A DNA stretch of 64,000 bases. Origin: Tabrizicola sp. (GTDB lineage Bacteria; Pseudomonadota; Alphaproteobacteria; Rhodobacterales; Rhodobacteraceae). How positions within the stretch are numbered: the first letter of the stretch is position 1; every line of letters begins with the position of its first letter. The stretch is from the NCBI RefSeq assembly GCF_030694085.1, contig NZ_JAUXZE010000082.1, positions 220,872-284,871 on the forward strand. The letters are read 5' to 3'. The notes beneath the pieces were generated by a model. That model was not told the DNA's origin, did no database searches, and worked only from the letters and a program-made list of their open reading frames with translations. This document shows, one piece after another, positions 43,953 to 52,863 of this stretch. Both the position numbers and the translations under genes were made by a program.

Positions 43953-44798
43953 TTATCGGTCGCGTCGCAGAAGGATGATCTCGATCCTGTTGTTGCGTTC
44001 GGCCGCCGGGTCGGTAACGGCGGGTTTGCGGTCGGCATAACCCGTGATGCGCTGCATCCGCGCGGTGTCGAGTCCCGCCTCCTCCAGCACCTTGCGGGTT
44101 TGTTGCGCGCGATCGGCCGACAGCACCCAGACCGGGTTTTCGATCAGCGTCACCGGATGCGCCCGCAGGTGGCCCGATACCGCAATCTCGTTCGTGGTCA
44201 GGATCAGAACCTCGGCCAGCACGTCGGCGAGAGCCAGCATGACTTTGGTCGGCTCGGCTGTATCCGTGTCGAACAGCGGTGCTTCGGGCAAATCGAAGAT
44301 CTCGATCACCAGGCCTTCGTCCGTCACCCTGGTGACGACGTGGCGCAAGAGCCGCTCCATCGTGTTGCTTTCGCCGCCGCGGGCCAGCAGCGCCTTTTCC
44401 ACATTCTCCAGCTCGGACTGGGCCTTGCCTTCACCCGCAGCACCTTTGCCGGCGTCGTCGCCCGCGGCGTCCGCCGAACTGGCCGAGGTCTTGCGATCCA
44501 TCGCGCCGGTGCCGGTATGGGCCATCGTCTCTTCGGCAAACACGCTGTTGCCGCCGAAGGCGCCGTCACCGCCGCCCGAGATGCGGTTCACCGGGATCGT
44601 CGGATTGAAGTAATCCGAGATTCCCTTCCGTTGCTTTTCTGTCGTCGCGTTCAGCAGCCACATCAAGAGAAAGAACGCCATCATGGCGGTCACGAAGTCA
44701 GCGTAGGCGACTTTCCATGCCCCGCCGTGGTGGCCCCCGCCACTGACTACTTTCTTCCGCTTGATGATGACCGGCGCCGCATTACCTTGCGCAGCCAT
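43953..44798 (-). CDS. motB: Flagellar stator protein MotB
   Basis: A 281-residue stator subunit with one N-terminal membrane helix containing the proton-binding Asp ('AYADFVTAMMAFFLLMWLLNATTE', Asp about 32), a linker, and a C-terminal OmpA-like peptidoglycan-binding domain ('ISGHLRAHPV', 'SADRAQQTRKVLEEAGLD', 'ERNNRIEIIL'). motA is not adjacent. It is the first flagellar gene after the GTPase operon, with a 118-base gap. Confidence 0.94.
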   Translation of the reverse strand: MAAQGNAAPVIIKRKKVVSGGGHHGGAWKVAYADFVTAMMAFFLLMWLLNATTEKQRKGISDYFNPTIPVNRISGGGDGAFGGNSVFAEETMAHTGTGAMDRKTSASSADAAGDDAGKGAAGEGKAQSELENVEKALLARGGESNTMERLLRHVVTRVTDEGLVIEIFDLPEAPLFDTDTAEPTKVMLALADVLAEVLILTTNEIAVSGHLRAHPVTLIENPVWVLSADRAQQTRKVLEEAGLDTARMQRITGYADRKPAVTDPAAERNNRIEIILLRRDR

Positions 44799-44856
44799 CC
44801 CACATCACCCAAGTATTACACCCAAGTCACTGAATAGCAGCCGTAGGCTTTACAGG

Positions 44857-44880
44857 CGCTTAACCTATTGGGTTTTAGCG
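44857..44880. promoter_or_regulatory. AT-rich imperfect palindrome upstream of motB
   Basis: An imperfect 24-base palindrome with outer arms CGCT and AGCG and inner TTAACC and GGTT, about 60-80 bases before the motB start. It contains a CtrA-type half-site TTAA followed seven bases later by GGTT. It may be the flagellar operon promoter region. Confidence 0.3.
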
Positions 44881-44916
44881 AGTTTTCATATTTCTGCCAC
44901 GGTCGCGGCTGCCAAG

Positions 44917-45771
44917 CTAACGCAGCGCGGTCTTCCAGGCACCCAAGGTCGAGGTGGTCGCGTCGCCCTCGATGACCCCCAGTAGCATCGCTGGCCCAAT
45001 GCGGGCACCGACGATGCTGTGGCCCTCGACCAGCATTGCGCCCAGGATCATGCAGATCGCATCGCCGGGCGCGGCAGACAGGAGGTCGAACTGCCGTTCG
45101 AGCGAGTCGCGTTCGTCGGCAAGGAAGCCCTGCAGATGTGAAACCATCTCGTCCGGGCCATCGGTCCGACCATTCTCTGCGCCGCCGTCGATAAGCCAGG
45201 CGATCAGCGCCGGGCCCATCGCCGCCGCAAAACCGGACAGCCCGGTTTCCCCGGCCGCGATCTCCTGGGGGGTGGGTGGGACCACCACCTCGGGCACTTC
45301 GACTGGATCGTCGTCGGGTTCAGTTACGTTCAGGTCAACCAGCAGCAGATCCGCCAGAAGCGCGACCGGCAGTCCGACGCTGACCTCCTCACCGCCACGA
45401 CCAACAGGGCCCGAGACGACATGCAACTCGTGGCGCAGGACCGCGACACCCTGGAACAGCTTGATCAGGTCATCCTTGTGCTCATCCTCAAGCACTTCGG
45501 TCCCAAGACAGCTTTCGGCACCGATCAGGCCTTCTGCGTCGGTCACCCGCAGGATCCGACGTCCGGCGACGTCCAGTGTCAGGCTTGGCCCGGCAGAAGA
45601 GACGAAGCGCAGAGACCGGGCCAGCATCGTCTCGTTGACGACGCGCAGCAACTGGGCCACGGGGTTGCGGTCGGTGGCTTCGGAAATCACCCGGCCACCG
45701 CCCGGCACGAAGCGAGCGGCCGCCTGCAGGCTTTGCAGACGCGCAAGGATGGGAAGCATGCCCCTGTTCAA
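44917..45771 (-). CDS. Unrecognised 284-residue protein, last gene of the FHA/GTPase operon
   Basis: No family was recognised. The N terminus (residues 1-60) is basic and helical; the middle is mixed alpha/beta with a short acidic Pro/Val linker ('DDDPVEVPEVVVPPTPQE', about 150-167); residues about 175-200 are Gly/Ala-rich and hydrophobic ('GLSGFAAAMGPALIAWLIDGG') and could touch a membrane. No signal peptide. The start is a TTG at 45771, with an ATG four codons later as alternative. It follows the 123-residue gene by 18 bases and so belongs to the same transcript. Confidence 0.7.
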   Translation of the reverse strand: MNRGMLPILARLQSLQAAARFVPGGGRVISEATDRNPVAQLLRVVNETMLARSLRFVSSAGPSLTLDVAGRRILRVTDAEGLIGAESCLGTEVLEDEHKDDLIKLFQGVAVLRHELHVVSGPVGRGGEEVSVGLPVALLADLLLVDLNVTEPDDDPVEVPEVVVPPTPQEIAAGETGLSGFAAAMGPALIAWLIDGGAENGRTDGPDEMVSHLQGFLADERDSLERQFDLLSAAPGDAICMILGAMLVEGHSIVGARIGPAMLLGVIEGDATTSTLGAWKTALR

Positions 45772-45789
45772 CGGTTTGCCCGGCCCTCG

Positions 45790-46161
45790 TCACCCAGCAT
45801 GAGTGATGCTTTCAAGCGTGCTACGGATTTTCGCTACAAACGCCGGAAGGTCAATGCTGTGGTCACAGATGCAACACAATGCGTCGGCCGGTTCGACGTC
45901 GGACCTAAGGAAGACGCGAACGGTGTCCGGTCCCATGACCACGGCGGCGTTGGGTTCACCAAATGCTTCGACCGAAAGTGAGAACAGCGGGTCGTCAAAG
46001 CTGGTGCGGGCCTGATCGCACAGCCGGTCCAGATATTCCTGCGTCGTCGACAGTGGCCCCATGCTGGACAGGATCATGCGGGACGACAGGTCCGCAAAGG
46101 CCACCAGACGGGCCTGCGGAAATGCCTTCACCACCGCGCCAAGGCTTTCGTTCACGCCCAA
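45790..46161 (-). CDS. Small roadblock/LC7-like protein
   Basis: A 123-residue protein. The pattern 'ARLVAFADLSSRMILSSMGPLSTTQEYLDRLCDQA', then a strand pair ('NAAVVMGPDTVRVFLRSDV') and a closing helix ('LPAFVAKIRSTLESI') resembles the roadblock/LC7 (profilin-like) fold used by MglB-type GTPase partners. This is a visual judgement without search. The start is TTG (46161) with AAGGA nearby; GTG two codons on is possible. It lies 18 bases from both neighbours in the GTPase operon, a fitting place for a GTPase co-regulator. Confidence 0.6.
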   Translation of the reverse strand: MGVNESLGAVVKAFPQARLVAFADLSSRMILSSMGPLSTTQEYLDRLCDQARTSFDDPLFSLSVEAFGEPNAAVVMGPDTVRVFLRSDVEPADALCCICDHSIDLPAFVAKIRSTLESITHAG

Positions 46162-46179
46162 GGTCGCATCCTTTTCGGC

Positions 46180-47133
46180 TTAAATGCCCTTCAGTCGGCT
46201 CAGAGGCGGGGTCTCGGTCGCCCCCATGATCTGGTCCGAGAAGGAAACAAGGGTCGGACCGGACTCATCCGTCGGTCGTTCGGTGCGCAGCAGGCGCTCC
46301 CCAGAAGCGACGCGCCGCGGCAGGACTTTCAGCACCGGGGTATTGCGGACCGCCATGAGACGCTCGAACGTCTGGGCGATAAGGCTCTGACCCACCTCGG
46401 CCTCGTCCGCAGCGTCGGGACGGATCATCGGCTTGCCTTCGTCGCCCGGTTCGGGGTGACCTTCGTCGATGATGCGATGGATGATGTCGAACAGCGCTTT
46501 CGAGAAGGCATCGACGCCACTGTTCAGCCACGTCGCTTCATCGGCTCCAGCCCGCATCGCCTGCAACAGCGAAACGGGGAAGACCTCTGCGAACAAGCCC
46601 TCGGTTTCCTGCTTGACGCGCTTCAGCACCTTGGCGCGGTCGCTGTCGCCGACGATCTTGTCGAAGCGGGTGACCAGAAGCAGGCTGTTCTGCCGCATTT
46701 CCTGCGGGAAGGTCGACCACACGCCGGATTCGGACTGCCGCCATGCCTGGGTCGCATGGGTGCACCACAGAACCGCATCTGCGAGGTAGGCCATCCGCTC
46801 CCAGACTTCGGACGACATCGACGGGTCCGAGATCCCGGGCATGTCGACCAAGTCGCAATACCGCAGGATGTCGCTTTTCATGAAGATACGGATATGCTCC
46901 GTCGTCTCCAGGCTGACCTGCTCCAGTTCTGACAGGTCCAGGTCATAGGCGTGGCCGTCCAGGCCCATCGTATAGGCGTCGTCAGGGCCATAGGACAGCC
47001 AGACCGGCGGCAACTGCGTGGCCGTCACCTTCTCAAGCAGCGGCTTTGCCCCCATCAGCACATTGCAAAGCGTGCTCTTTCCCGAGCTGAATTCGCCCAT
47101 GATGGCGATGCGGGGCTTGCGGGTCAGCGGCAT
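46180..47133 (-). CDS. Dynamin-like small GTPase (317 residues)
   Basis: A compact GTPase with complete motifs: G1 GEFSSGKST (13-21), G3 DMPG (97-100), G4 TRFD (155-158). The G1 sequence and the switch Thr region 'KVTATQLPPVWLSYG' are typical of bacterial dynamin-family N-terminal domains, but the long helical stalk of full dynamins is missing. The C-terminal 80 residues look disordered. It lies 29 bases after the 687-residue GTPase and may act with it, as bacterial dynamin-like proteins often work in pairs. Confidence 0.82.
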   Translation of the reverse strand: MPLTRKPRIAIMGEFSSGKSTLCNVLMGAKPLLEKVTATQLPPVWLSYGPDDAYTMGLDGHAYDLDLSELEQVSLETTEHIRIFMKSDILRYCDLVDMPGISDPSMSSEVWERMAYLADAVLWCTHATQAWRQSESGVWSTFPQEMRQNSLLLVTRFDKIVGDSDRAKVLKRVKQETEGLFAEVFPVSLLQAMRAGADEATWLNSGVDAFSKALFDIIHRIIDEGHPEPGDEGKPMIRPDAADEAEVGQSLIAQTFERLMAVRNTPVLKVLPRRVASGERLLRTERPTDESGPTLVSFSDQIMGATETPPLSRLKGI

Positions 47134-47162
47134 TCCACAGGTCCTTTCGTACCCTCGACCTA

Positions 47163-49226
47163 TCAGTCGGCGTAAATGGCAAGCTCATCCATGATCGAGG
47201 CCAGACATTCCTGCCGGTCCTCCCAGGCGTTCACGCCGAAAAGTTCCTTCATCTCTTCCATCGAAATCTCGGAAGATGCCAGAGCGCTCATCAGAAGTTC
47301 GCGCTGTTCCTGAAGGAAGTCCTTCAGCGTCGCCTGTGTCCGTTCCCGGAACAGGCCGATCTGGATGGTCTTCAGGTCGTTGATGATCGGGTCGGTTTCG
47401 GCGCGGATCAGCTTGTTGAAGTCCTGTGCAAAGGCCTTGTAGCCGCGGCGGCGCTGCCACCAGCCCTTCCACCAGCCGACCTGCAGGTCCAGTGCGATGG
47501 TCTGGCCCAGATTGATCGGCGGCGGGATGTAGCTGACGACCGGAGTCTCTATCTTGAAGCCTTCGACCGTGATCGAGAAGGTCTTGCCGTACAGGTCGGC
47601 AATCTTGACCGCGGTCTCGTTGTTCACCTCGGCCGCAATGGCGTGCATCTTCTTCAGCACGACCTGATAGCTGGACGAGAGCAGCATCCGTAGCCCCAAT
47701 GGGCTGTAGTGCCAGGTCGCATCCTCGCCATTGGTCTGCAAATGCTCGATCAGGCTGTTCGTCGCGCGGTCCAGGAAACGTTCGTAGCTTTGGTCGATGC
47801 GGTGGGTAAAGTCCTTGCACACGTTGTTGGTCATGTGCGTCAGCTTCTCGACCGCAGCAAGCTCTATCTTGCGCAGCTCGCTGTCCAGCTGGTCGGTGGT
47901 CATGGTTCGGTTCAGCTGGCCGTCGGATTCCAGGATGCGGACCTGATCGACCACGTCCAGCGACTGCGCCAGGTTCAGCGCCTGGCGCGACGACTTCTGC
48001 AGCGCCTCACGGACCGGGCCTTCGTACATCCGCTGACCCAGCGCGTCCAACAGCGCCGGTACGCCCGAGGCATGCCAGACCAGCTGTTCAGCCGACCAGC
48101 TTTCCATCTTGTCGGCAAAGGCCGCACGGGTCCAGTTGATCGCCGATTCGGTCGAATCTTCGGTCATCTCGTCGATCTTGCCTTCCAAGACCGCGTTGGC
48201 CCAATGGGCCGAGCCGTAGATGATGTCGATATCCGGCGGCGCGTTGTTCTTTTCCAGCGTCTCCAGGATCGAGCGGTGGATTTCGGGGACCTGATTGGCC
48301 GGGTCCGGCAGTTCGTCGATCCGGTTGACGAAGATGATGATCTCGCGCGATTGGCGGTGGGCGATCAGGCGGATCAGCGCCATGTCCATCGTCGTCAGGG
48401 CCTGGTGCGCAGACAGCACGACGATACAGGACCGGCTGTCACGCACGGCGTTGATCGTGATCTGCTCGCGCATCATGAACGTGTCGTTCACGCCGGGCGT
48501 GTCGCGGACGCACAGCTGGACCGGGAAATCCTCACGCTCGATGTAAAGGTCGGCCGACTTGGTGATGTCGGTGAAGCGACCCTGCTCGGCTCCGCCGGTT
48601 TCCTCGTCGCCGACGCAGACATAGCGGCGCAGAAGGGCGTCATCGACGGTGCCATAGCGGTGCTCGGTGCCCAAGAGCATCTCGAACTTGCGGCCCAGTC
48701 GGGCCTGCGCCTTCTCGCGCATCTGCACAACTTGCAGGCGCAGTTTCTCAAGCTCGTCATCCGCCCCGGCGCGGGCCGCCAACTGGCCGATCCGCCCGCC
48801 GTTCGACACCAGCTTTTCCCACTCGGCGTTGTCGAAGAACTTGAACTTCGCCTTCACGTTCAGCTCGGGCGAGGGCGTGTTGATGTGCAGCGACGTCACC
48901 ACCGATGTCCAGGGGTTCACGTCCGTCGGCAAGAGGTTCGGCGCACCGATCATCGCGTTCAGAAGCGAGGTCTTGCCGGCCTTGATCTGGCCGATCACGG
49001 TCACCGAAGGTTCGACCTCGCGAACCTGGCTCATGATCCGCGTCACCTTTTTGGAGGTGTCGGGGTCGGCCATGGTCACGAAATCGCGCAGCACGTCTTC
49101 GAACTGCGTGATGGCGTCGGCAATGCGAGTCAGACCCGGGAAATTGCGCTTCAGCGCAACGTCAGGTTCCTGCACAGCCACGCTGTCCAGCTCTTCCTCG
49201 TTCTCTGCTACCGCACCCAGTCCCAT
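47163..49226 (-). CDS. Dynamin-family GTPase (687 residues)
   Basis: A large GTPase with G1 GQIKAGKTS (79-87), switch-1 Thr in 'NPWTSVVTSL', G3 DTPG (242-245) and G4 NRID (301-304). The domain is interrupted by an inserted helical segment (about 150-215). A long helical stalk follows, and near residue 584 is an aromatic-basic patch GWWKGWWQRRRG that could bind membrane. The start at 49226 follows GAGGTGATC. It is expected to self-assemble on membranes; the target membrane or process is unknown. A 133-base gap precedes it. Confidence 0.85.
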   Translation of the reverse strand: MGLGAVAENEEELDSVAVQEPDVALKRNFPGLTRIADAITQFEDVLRDFVTMADPDTSKKVTRIMSQVREVEPSVTVIGQIKAGKTSLLNAMIGAPNLLPTDVNPWTSVVTSLHINTPSPELNVKAKFKFFDNAEWEKLVSNGGRIGQLAARAGADDELEKLRLQVVQMREKAQARLGRKFEMLLGTEHRYGTVDDALLRRYVCVGDEETGGAEQGRFTDITKSADLYIEREDFPVQLCVRDTPGVNDTFMMREQITINAVRDSRSCIVVLSAHQALTTMDMALIRLIAHRQSREIIIFVNRIDELPDPANQVPEIHRSILETLEKNNAPPDIDIIYGSAHWANAVLEGKIDEMTEDSTESAINWTRAAFADKMESWSAEQLVWHASGVPALLDALGQRMYEGPVREALQKSSRQALNLAQSLDVVDQVRILESDGQLNRTMTTDQLDSELRKIELAAVEKLTHMTNNVCKDFTHRIDQSYERFLDRATNSLIEHLQTNGEDATWHYSPLGLRMLLSSSYQVVLKKMHAIAAEVNNETAVKIADLYGKTFSITVEGFKIETPVVSYIPPPINLGQTIALDLQVGWWKGWWQRRRGYKAFAQDFNKLIRAETDPIINDLKTIQIGLFRERTQATLKDFLQEQRELLMSALASSEISMEEMKELFGVNAWEDRQECLASIMDELAIYAD

Positions 49227-49359
49227 GATCACCTCATACCTGCGGGCTTGATCCGTCCGATTGGCAAGCACATCGACTCAAGTCCCCGCAATCATGTCAT
49301 AAGTTTGGAAAGTGGTCCCAATTGGGCACATTCTTGACGATTCTACGCTCACAATGGCG

Positions 49360-51771
49360 TCACTGTACGCGTAATGTTTCCAATTCGCGTTTAAGTTGCA
49401 GAAGAAGGGTCAGCGCATCGTCTGCGGGAGCGTGCCCTTTCTCCAGTTGCATCAACATGATAAGGTCCATGACCTCCCCCACGTCACTGCTGATCCTGAG
49501 CATTTCGTCGGACCGCCCGCGCGACACCACGCTTTGCAATTGATCGCTGGTTTCGCGGGCATGTTCAAGAATCAAGTCGACCGGAACCTTGCCTTCGGGA
49601 TCGACCACGCCGGAAAGTCCGGTCGACCGCACGACGATCAGTCCGACCGCCTCGTCCACCAGGGACTGCTCGGTCGAAGGCACTGACCCTGCGGCTGACG
49701 GTGCGGTCGCAACCGGCATGGCCCGCGGGGCGATGCGGGGCCGTTCCCGGCGGGGCGGGGGGGCGTCCGGCGTCCGCGTTTCCCGGCGCATGATTGCCGC
49801 AGGCGAGAACTGGTCTTCCGAAACGGTCGCAGGAGCGGGTGTTGGAGCCGGGACCGCAGCCCGAGGAGACCGAGTGATCGGAGTTGTCCGAAGCGGAGCG
49901 GCGGGTGGCTCGACCGAAGCCACGGGCCGCGCGCGGGGCTCTCGGTCGAAAAGACGCGGGCGCTCAACCGACCGCTCAGGCTGTTTGGCCGGGGCAGTCT
50001 GTTCCTCTGGCTCTGGCGCCGGTTCCGCATCCTTCGGCTCTGGCGGTTCAGCGGCAGGCTCTTCGGCCTCCGCAACATCCTCGACCTTGAAGGGGTTCTC
50101 CTCGATCGCCGATTCCATCTCTTCGGGCGTGGCGCGCAAGGACGACAGGTCGGTCATCGGCACGTCACGGTTCGTCGTGCCAGGCCGGCGACTGCCGAAC
50201 AGCTGAGGCCGCGCCACCCGCGGGGCTTCTGCACCGGCTTCGGGCCGAGGTGTCACGGCCCGGGCAGTTCGGTCGCGCGCAATGGAACGCTCGCGCGGTG
50301 CGGGTTCCTCGGATGCAGGCGCTTCGGATGACAGTTCCATACCGGGCGCACCTTCGCCCAAGTCCGCCTCTTCGACAGCCGCAGTTGGCTCGGCAACCTC
50401 GGTGGCCGGTGCGACCTCTTCCGCCACCGGGGGCAGCGGCTCATCCGGGACCGGCGCCGCATTTGCCCGTGGGCGCCGAACAGCATCACGCGCGGGCTCG
50501 GAGTCCGGCTCGGGTGCAGGGGGCGGCGCTTCGGTTTCGGCCTTCGACTTCCAGGTCGTGCGCAAAGGCACGGCCGGAGCCGCCGCCGCATCTCCGTCTG
50601 TCGCCACGCGCTTGATCCGGTCGGCAAAGCGCCGTCGCGTTCCCGGTTGTTCCGACTCCGGCGTTGCTGGAACGGGGTCGTGGGAAGGCGCCGTCTCGAC
50701 CGCAGCGGCTTTCTGGGCGGTAGCCTCCGGCTCGGTCACGGGCTTGGGGGAAAGGTCCGGTTCGGGTTCGACTTCCGTGACCGGGACCGAGGCCTCTGGC
50801 GGCGGCTCTGCGACGGGCGCGGAGCCCGCGGGTTCGGGCACAGCCTCCGGCTCGGGCGCCGGTTCGACCGCAGGCTCTGGCGGTGGGGTCCAGGCCTTCG
50901 CGGGCTTTTCCTCGGCGTCGGCAAAGCGCTTGGCTACCAGCTCGCTGGCCTCGACATGCCGCGCCAGCAGCAGTTCAGCCGTGTCCATGTCTGCCCGGCG
51001 ACCCGATTGCACCCGGGTCTTGATTGCGGTGATCACCGCCGAGGCGCCACTGTCGCGGAACAGCTCGCGATTCACCTGACCGCCAGGAGGCATCGCCGCA
51101 CGGGCCTGCTTGGCCGAGATTGACAGGATCTGGCGGAATTCTTCACTGGCGCGCAGCTCGACGCGGTCATGCATCGCCTGCGCCGCGTCACGGCTGCCAA
51201 GTAGGTCGACCTTGGTCAGGAACATGAAGCTGTTGTCCTTGACCGCGTCCGGCAGGCTTTCCCAGACCGACTGCTCCTTTGGCAGGTACGAGGTCGTGCA
51301 CCAGATCACGATGTCGGCGCGCTTGCTGGCCCAGGTCGCGGCCCGCTTCTGTTCGGCCTCCATAGGGCCGGCGGACACTTCCAGCAGGCTGATGATCCGC
51401 AGGGCTGGCAGGTCCATCTCCAGTGTCACCAAGGCGGGGGCCAGCGGCAGCACCTCGGCCAGGTCGGCACCGGGAACGGTCTTCGAGGTCCCGTCGGTCA
51501 GCGTGCACAGCATCCGGGACACGTCGCCGTGCTGGACGATGATGGTCGGCAAGCGCAGCGTTTCAGGGACGACCACCGACCCGACCAGCAGGTTCAGGAT
51601 CGACGACTTGCCCGAGCCGGGCAGCCCCAGCAGCGCGATCCGTGCCGGACGCTCCAGCCGTTCGATCAGCCGTTCCGCAGCCTCCGCCGGACCGCCGGCA
51701 GGCAGAAGCCCGCGATCAAGCGCACGGCCCAGCCGCTGGGCGACTGTCAGTTCTCCGTCCGTATCTGCCAT
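49360..51771 (-). CDS. P-loop GTPase with long Pro/Ala/Glu-rich linker (803 residues)
   Basis: Residues 1-270 form a dynamin-like GTPase domain with G1 GLPGSGKSS (49-57) and G4 TKVD (186-189), but the expected G3 DxxG is LEVSAG (130-135), so hydrolysis may be lost. Residues about 295-700 are low-complexity, rich in Pro, Ala, Glu and Arg, with repeated 'PEPEP' and 'ARPR'-like pieces and many Ser/Thr. The last 100 residues are helical ('SDQLQSVVSRGRSDEMLRISSDVGEVMDLIMLMQL'). The linker Thr residues could be phosphorylated and recognised by the FHA protein upstream. It starts three bases after the PP2C stop. Confidence 0.8.
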   Translation of the reverse strand: MADTDGELTVAQRLGRALDRGLLPAGGPAEAAERLIERLERPARIALLGLPGSGKSSILNLLVGSVVVPETLRLPTIIVQHGDVSRMLCTLTDGTSKTVPGADLAEVLPLAPALVTLEMDLPALRIISLLEVSAGPMEAEQKRAATWASKRADIVIWCTTSYLPKEQSVWESLPDAVKDNSFMFLTKVDLLGSRDAAQAMHDRVELRASEEFRQILSISAKQARAAMPPGGQVNRELFRDSGASAVITAIKTRVQSGRRADMDTAELLLARHVEASELVAKRFADAEEKPAKAWTPPPEPAVEPAPEPEAVPEPAGSAPVAEPPPEASVPVTEVEPEPDLSPKPVTEPEATAQKAAAVETAPSHDPVPATPESEQPGTRRRFADRIKRVATDGDAAAAPAVPLRTTWKSKAETEAPPPAPEPDSEPARDAVRRPRANAAPVPDEPLPPVAEEVAPATEVAEPTAAVEEADLGEGAPGMELSSEAPASEEPAPRERSIARDRTARAVTPRPEAGAEAPRVARPQLFGSRRPGTTNRDVPMTDLSSLRATPEEMESAIEENPFKVEDVAEAEEPAAEPPEPKDAEPAPEPEEQTAPAKQPERSVERPRLFDREPRARPVASVEPPAAPLRTTPITRSPRAAVPAPTPAPATVSEDQFSPAAIMRRETRTPDAPPPRRERPRIAPRAMPVATAPSAAGSVPSTEQSLVDEAVGLIVVRSTGLSGVVDPEGKVPVDLILEHARETSDQLQSVVSRGRSDEMLRISSDVGEVMDLIMLMQLEKGHAPADDALTLLLQLKRELETLRVQ

Positions 51772-51774
51772 GAC

Positions 51775-52863
51775 CTACTTTATGACGGTGACTCTACGTG
51801 GCCGCAACCGTACAGGGGACAAATCCTCCACCGACTGGTCTTGGTTGCTTTCTTGCACCTCCTCGATGACCGGGCGCGGCGCGCGCGCGACCTTGGCTTC
51901 CGGTAGCGGAGCCGCCGTTGTCACGGGGGGTGCGACCGCGGCCGACATTGGCGTCGGACCCGCCTTCGGACTTGGCATGCGCACATGTTCGGGCGCAACC
52001 GTTGTCAGCCGACGCGGCCGGGCCACCGCCGTCGACGGACCCTTGGGCCGGTCCTGCGTCGCGCGAACGGATGCGTCGTTCACCTTGATCACGGTGAAGC
52101 TGATATTGTCCTGGTCGGGATCGTCCAGCCGGGTGATTTCTTCCAGAAGCCGCTCGGCGATTTCCGTGGACCGGGTCTTGCGGGCCTTGTTCAGCACCTT
52201 CTCGATCTGCGCATTGGTCAGGAATTGCAGCCCGTCCGAGGCGCAGACGACGATGTCGCCCGCCTTCAGCTCGAACGGCTTCGTGGGGCAGTCGATCTTC
52301 GGAATCCGCGACCCCATCAGGACCGAGATCAGGCAGTTTCGGTCGGGATGGTTGGCGCCGACCTGCGGATCCATCAGCCCGGACTTCACCATGAAATCGA
52401 TCTGCGGCGCCATCGAATGATCTTCGTTCAGCTGCGTCAGTCGCCCGTTGCGGAACAGGAACAGCGGCGAGTCCCCGATCGAGATCCACCAGAGCCGGTT
52501 CTCCACCAGGGCCGGCACCACCAGTGTCGCGCCCATCCCATCCGTCTCCGGGTGGCTGCGCGTGTGCTGCCGCAAGGTCTCGTTCGCCAGGTCAGCGACG
52601 CTGCGCAGAATCTCCGGCGCTCGCGCTTCGAAGGCCTCGACATCGGCGAAATGGAACTTCAGCTCGCTGAAGACTTCCGTCAGGATGATCTTTGATGCGA
52701 CGTCGCCCGCCGCGTGCCCGCCCATTCCATCTGCCAGCACCACGAAGCCTGCCTCGGCGCCGACGGGGAAATCCGCGGTGATCGCGTCTTCCTGATAGTC
52801 GCGCGCGCCCTGGCTGATGCCCGACGCCACATCATACCGTGGCTCACGCGATCGCCATATCAT
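51775..52863 (-). CDS. PP2C-type Ser/Thr protein phosphatase
   Basis: A 362-residue protein. The PP2C domain (1-250) keeps the metal-binding Asp residues: RDYQEDA (21-27), LADGMGGHAAGD (43-54), 'WISIGDSPLFLFRNGRL', ASDGLQFL and DQDNISF. The C-terminal 100 residues are a Pro/Ala-rich tail. It should dephosphorylate Ser/Thr, probably on operon partners. The ATG at 52863 overlaps the FHA gene by 20 bases; a start seven codons earlier is also open. No partner kinase gene is present in the window. Confidence 0.92.
   Translation of the reverse strand: MIWRSREPRYDVASGISQGARDYQEDAITADFPVGAEAGFVVLADGMGGHAAGDVASKIILTEVFSELKFHFADVEAFEARAPEILRSVADLANETLRQHTRSHPETDGMGATLVVPALVENRLWWISIGDSPLFLFRNGRLTQLNEDHSMAPQIDFMVKSGLMDPQVGANHPDRNCLISVLMGSRIPKIDCPTKPFELKAGDIVVCASDGLQFLTNAQIEKVLNKARKTRSTEIAERLLEEITRLDDPDQDNISFTVIKVNDASVRATQDRPKGPSTAVARPRRLTTVAPEHVRMPSPKAGPTPMSAAVAPPVTTAAPLPEAKVARAPRPVIEEVQESNQDQSVEDLSPVRLRPRRVTVIK

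Noticed and set aside
47709..49337. 542-codon plus-strand frame opposite the 687-residue GTPase
   Set aside because: Composition typical of antisense frames; the GTPase motifs are on the minus strand.
49600..51100. Repetitive Pro/Ala/Glu coding as a possible tandem DNA repeat or CRISPR
   Set aside because: The repetition is at the amino-acid composition level; no regular DNA repeat unit or spacing is present.
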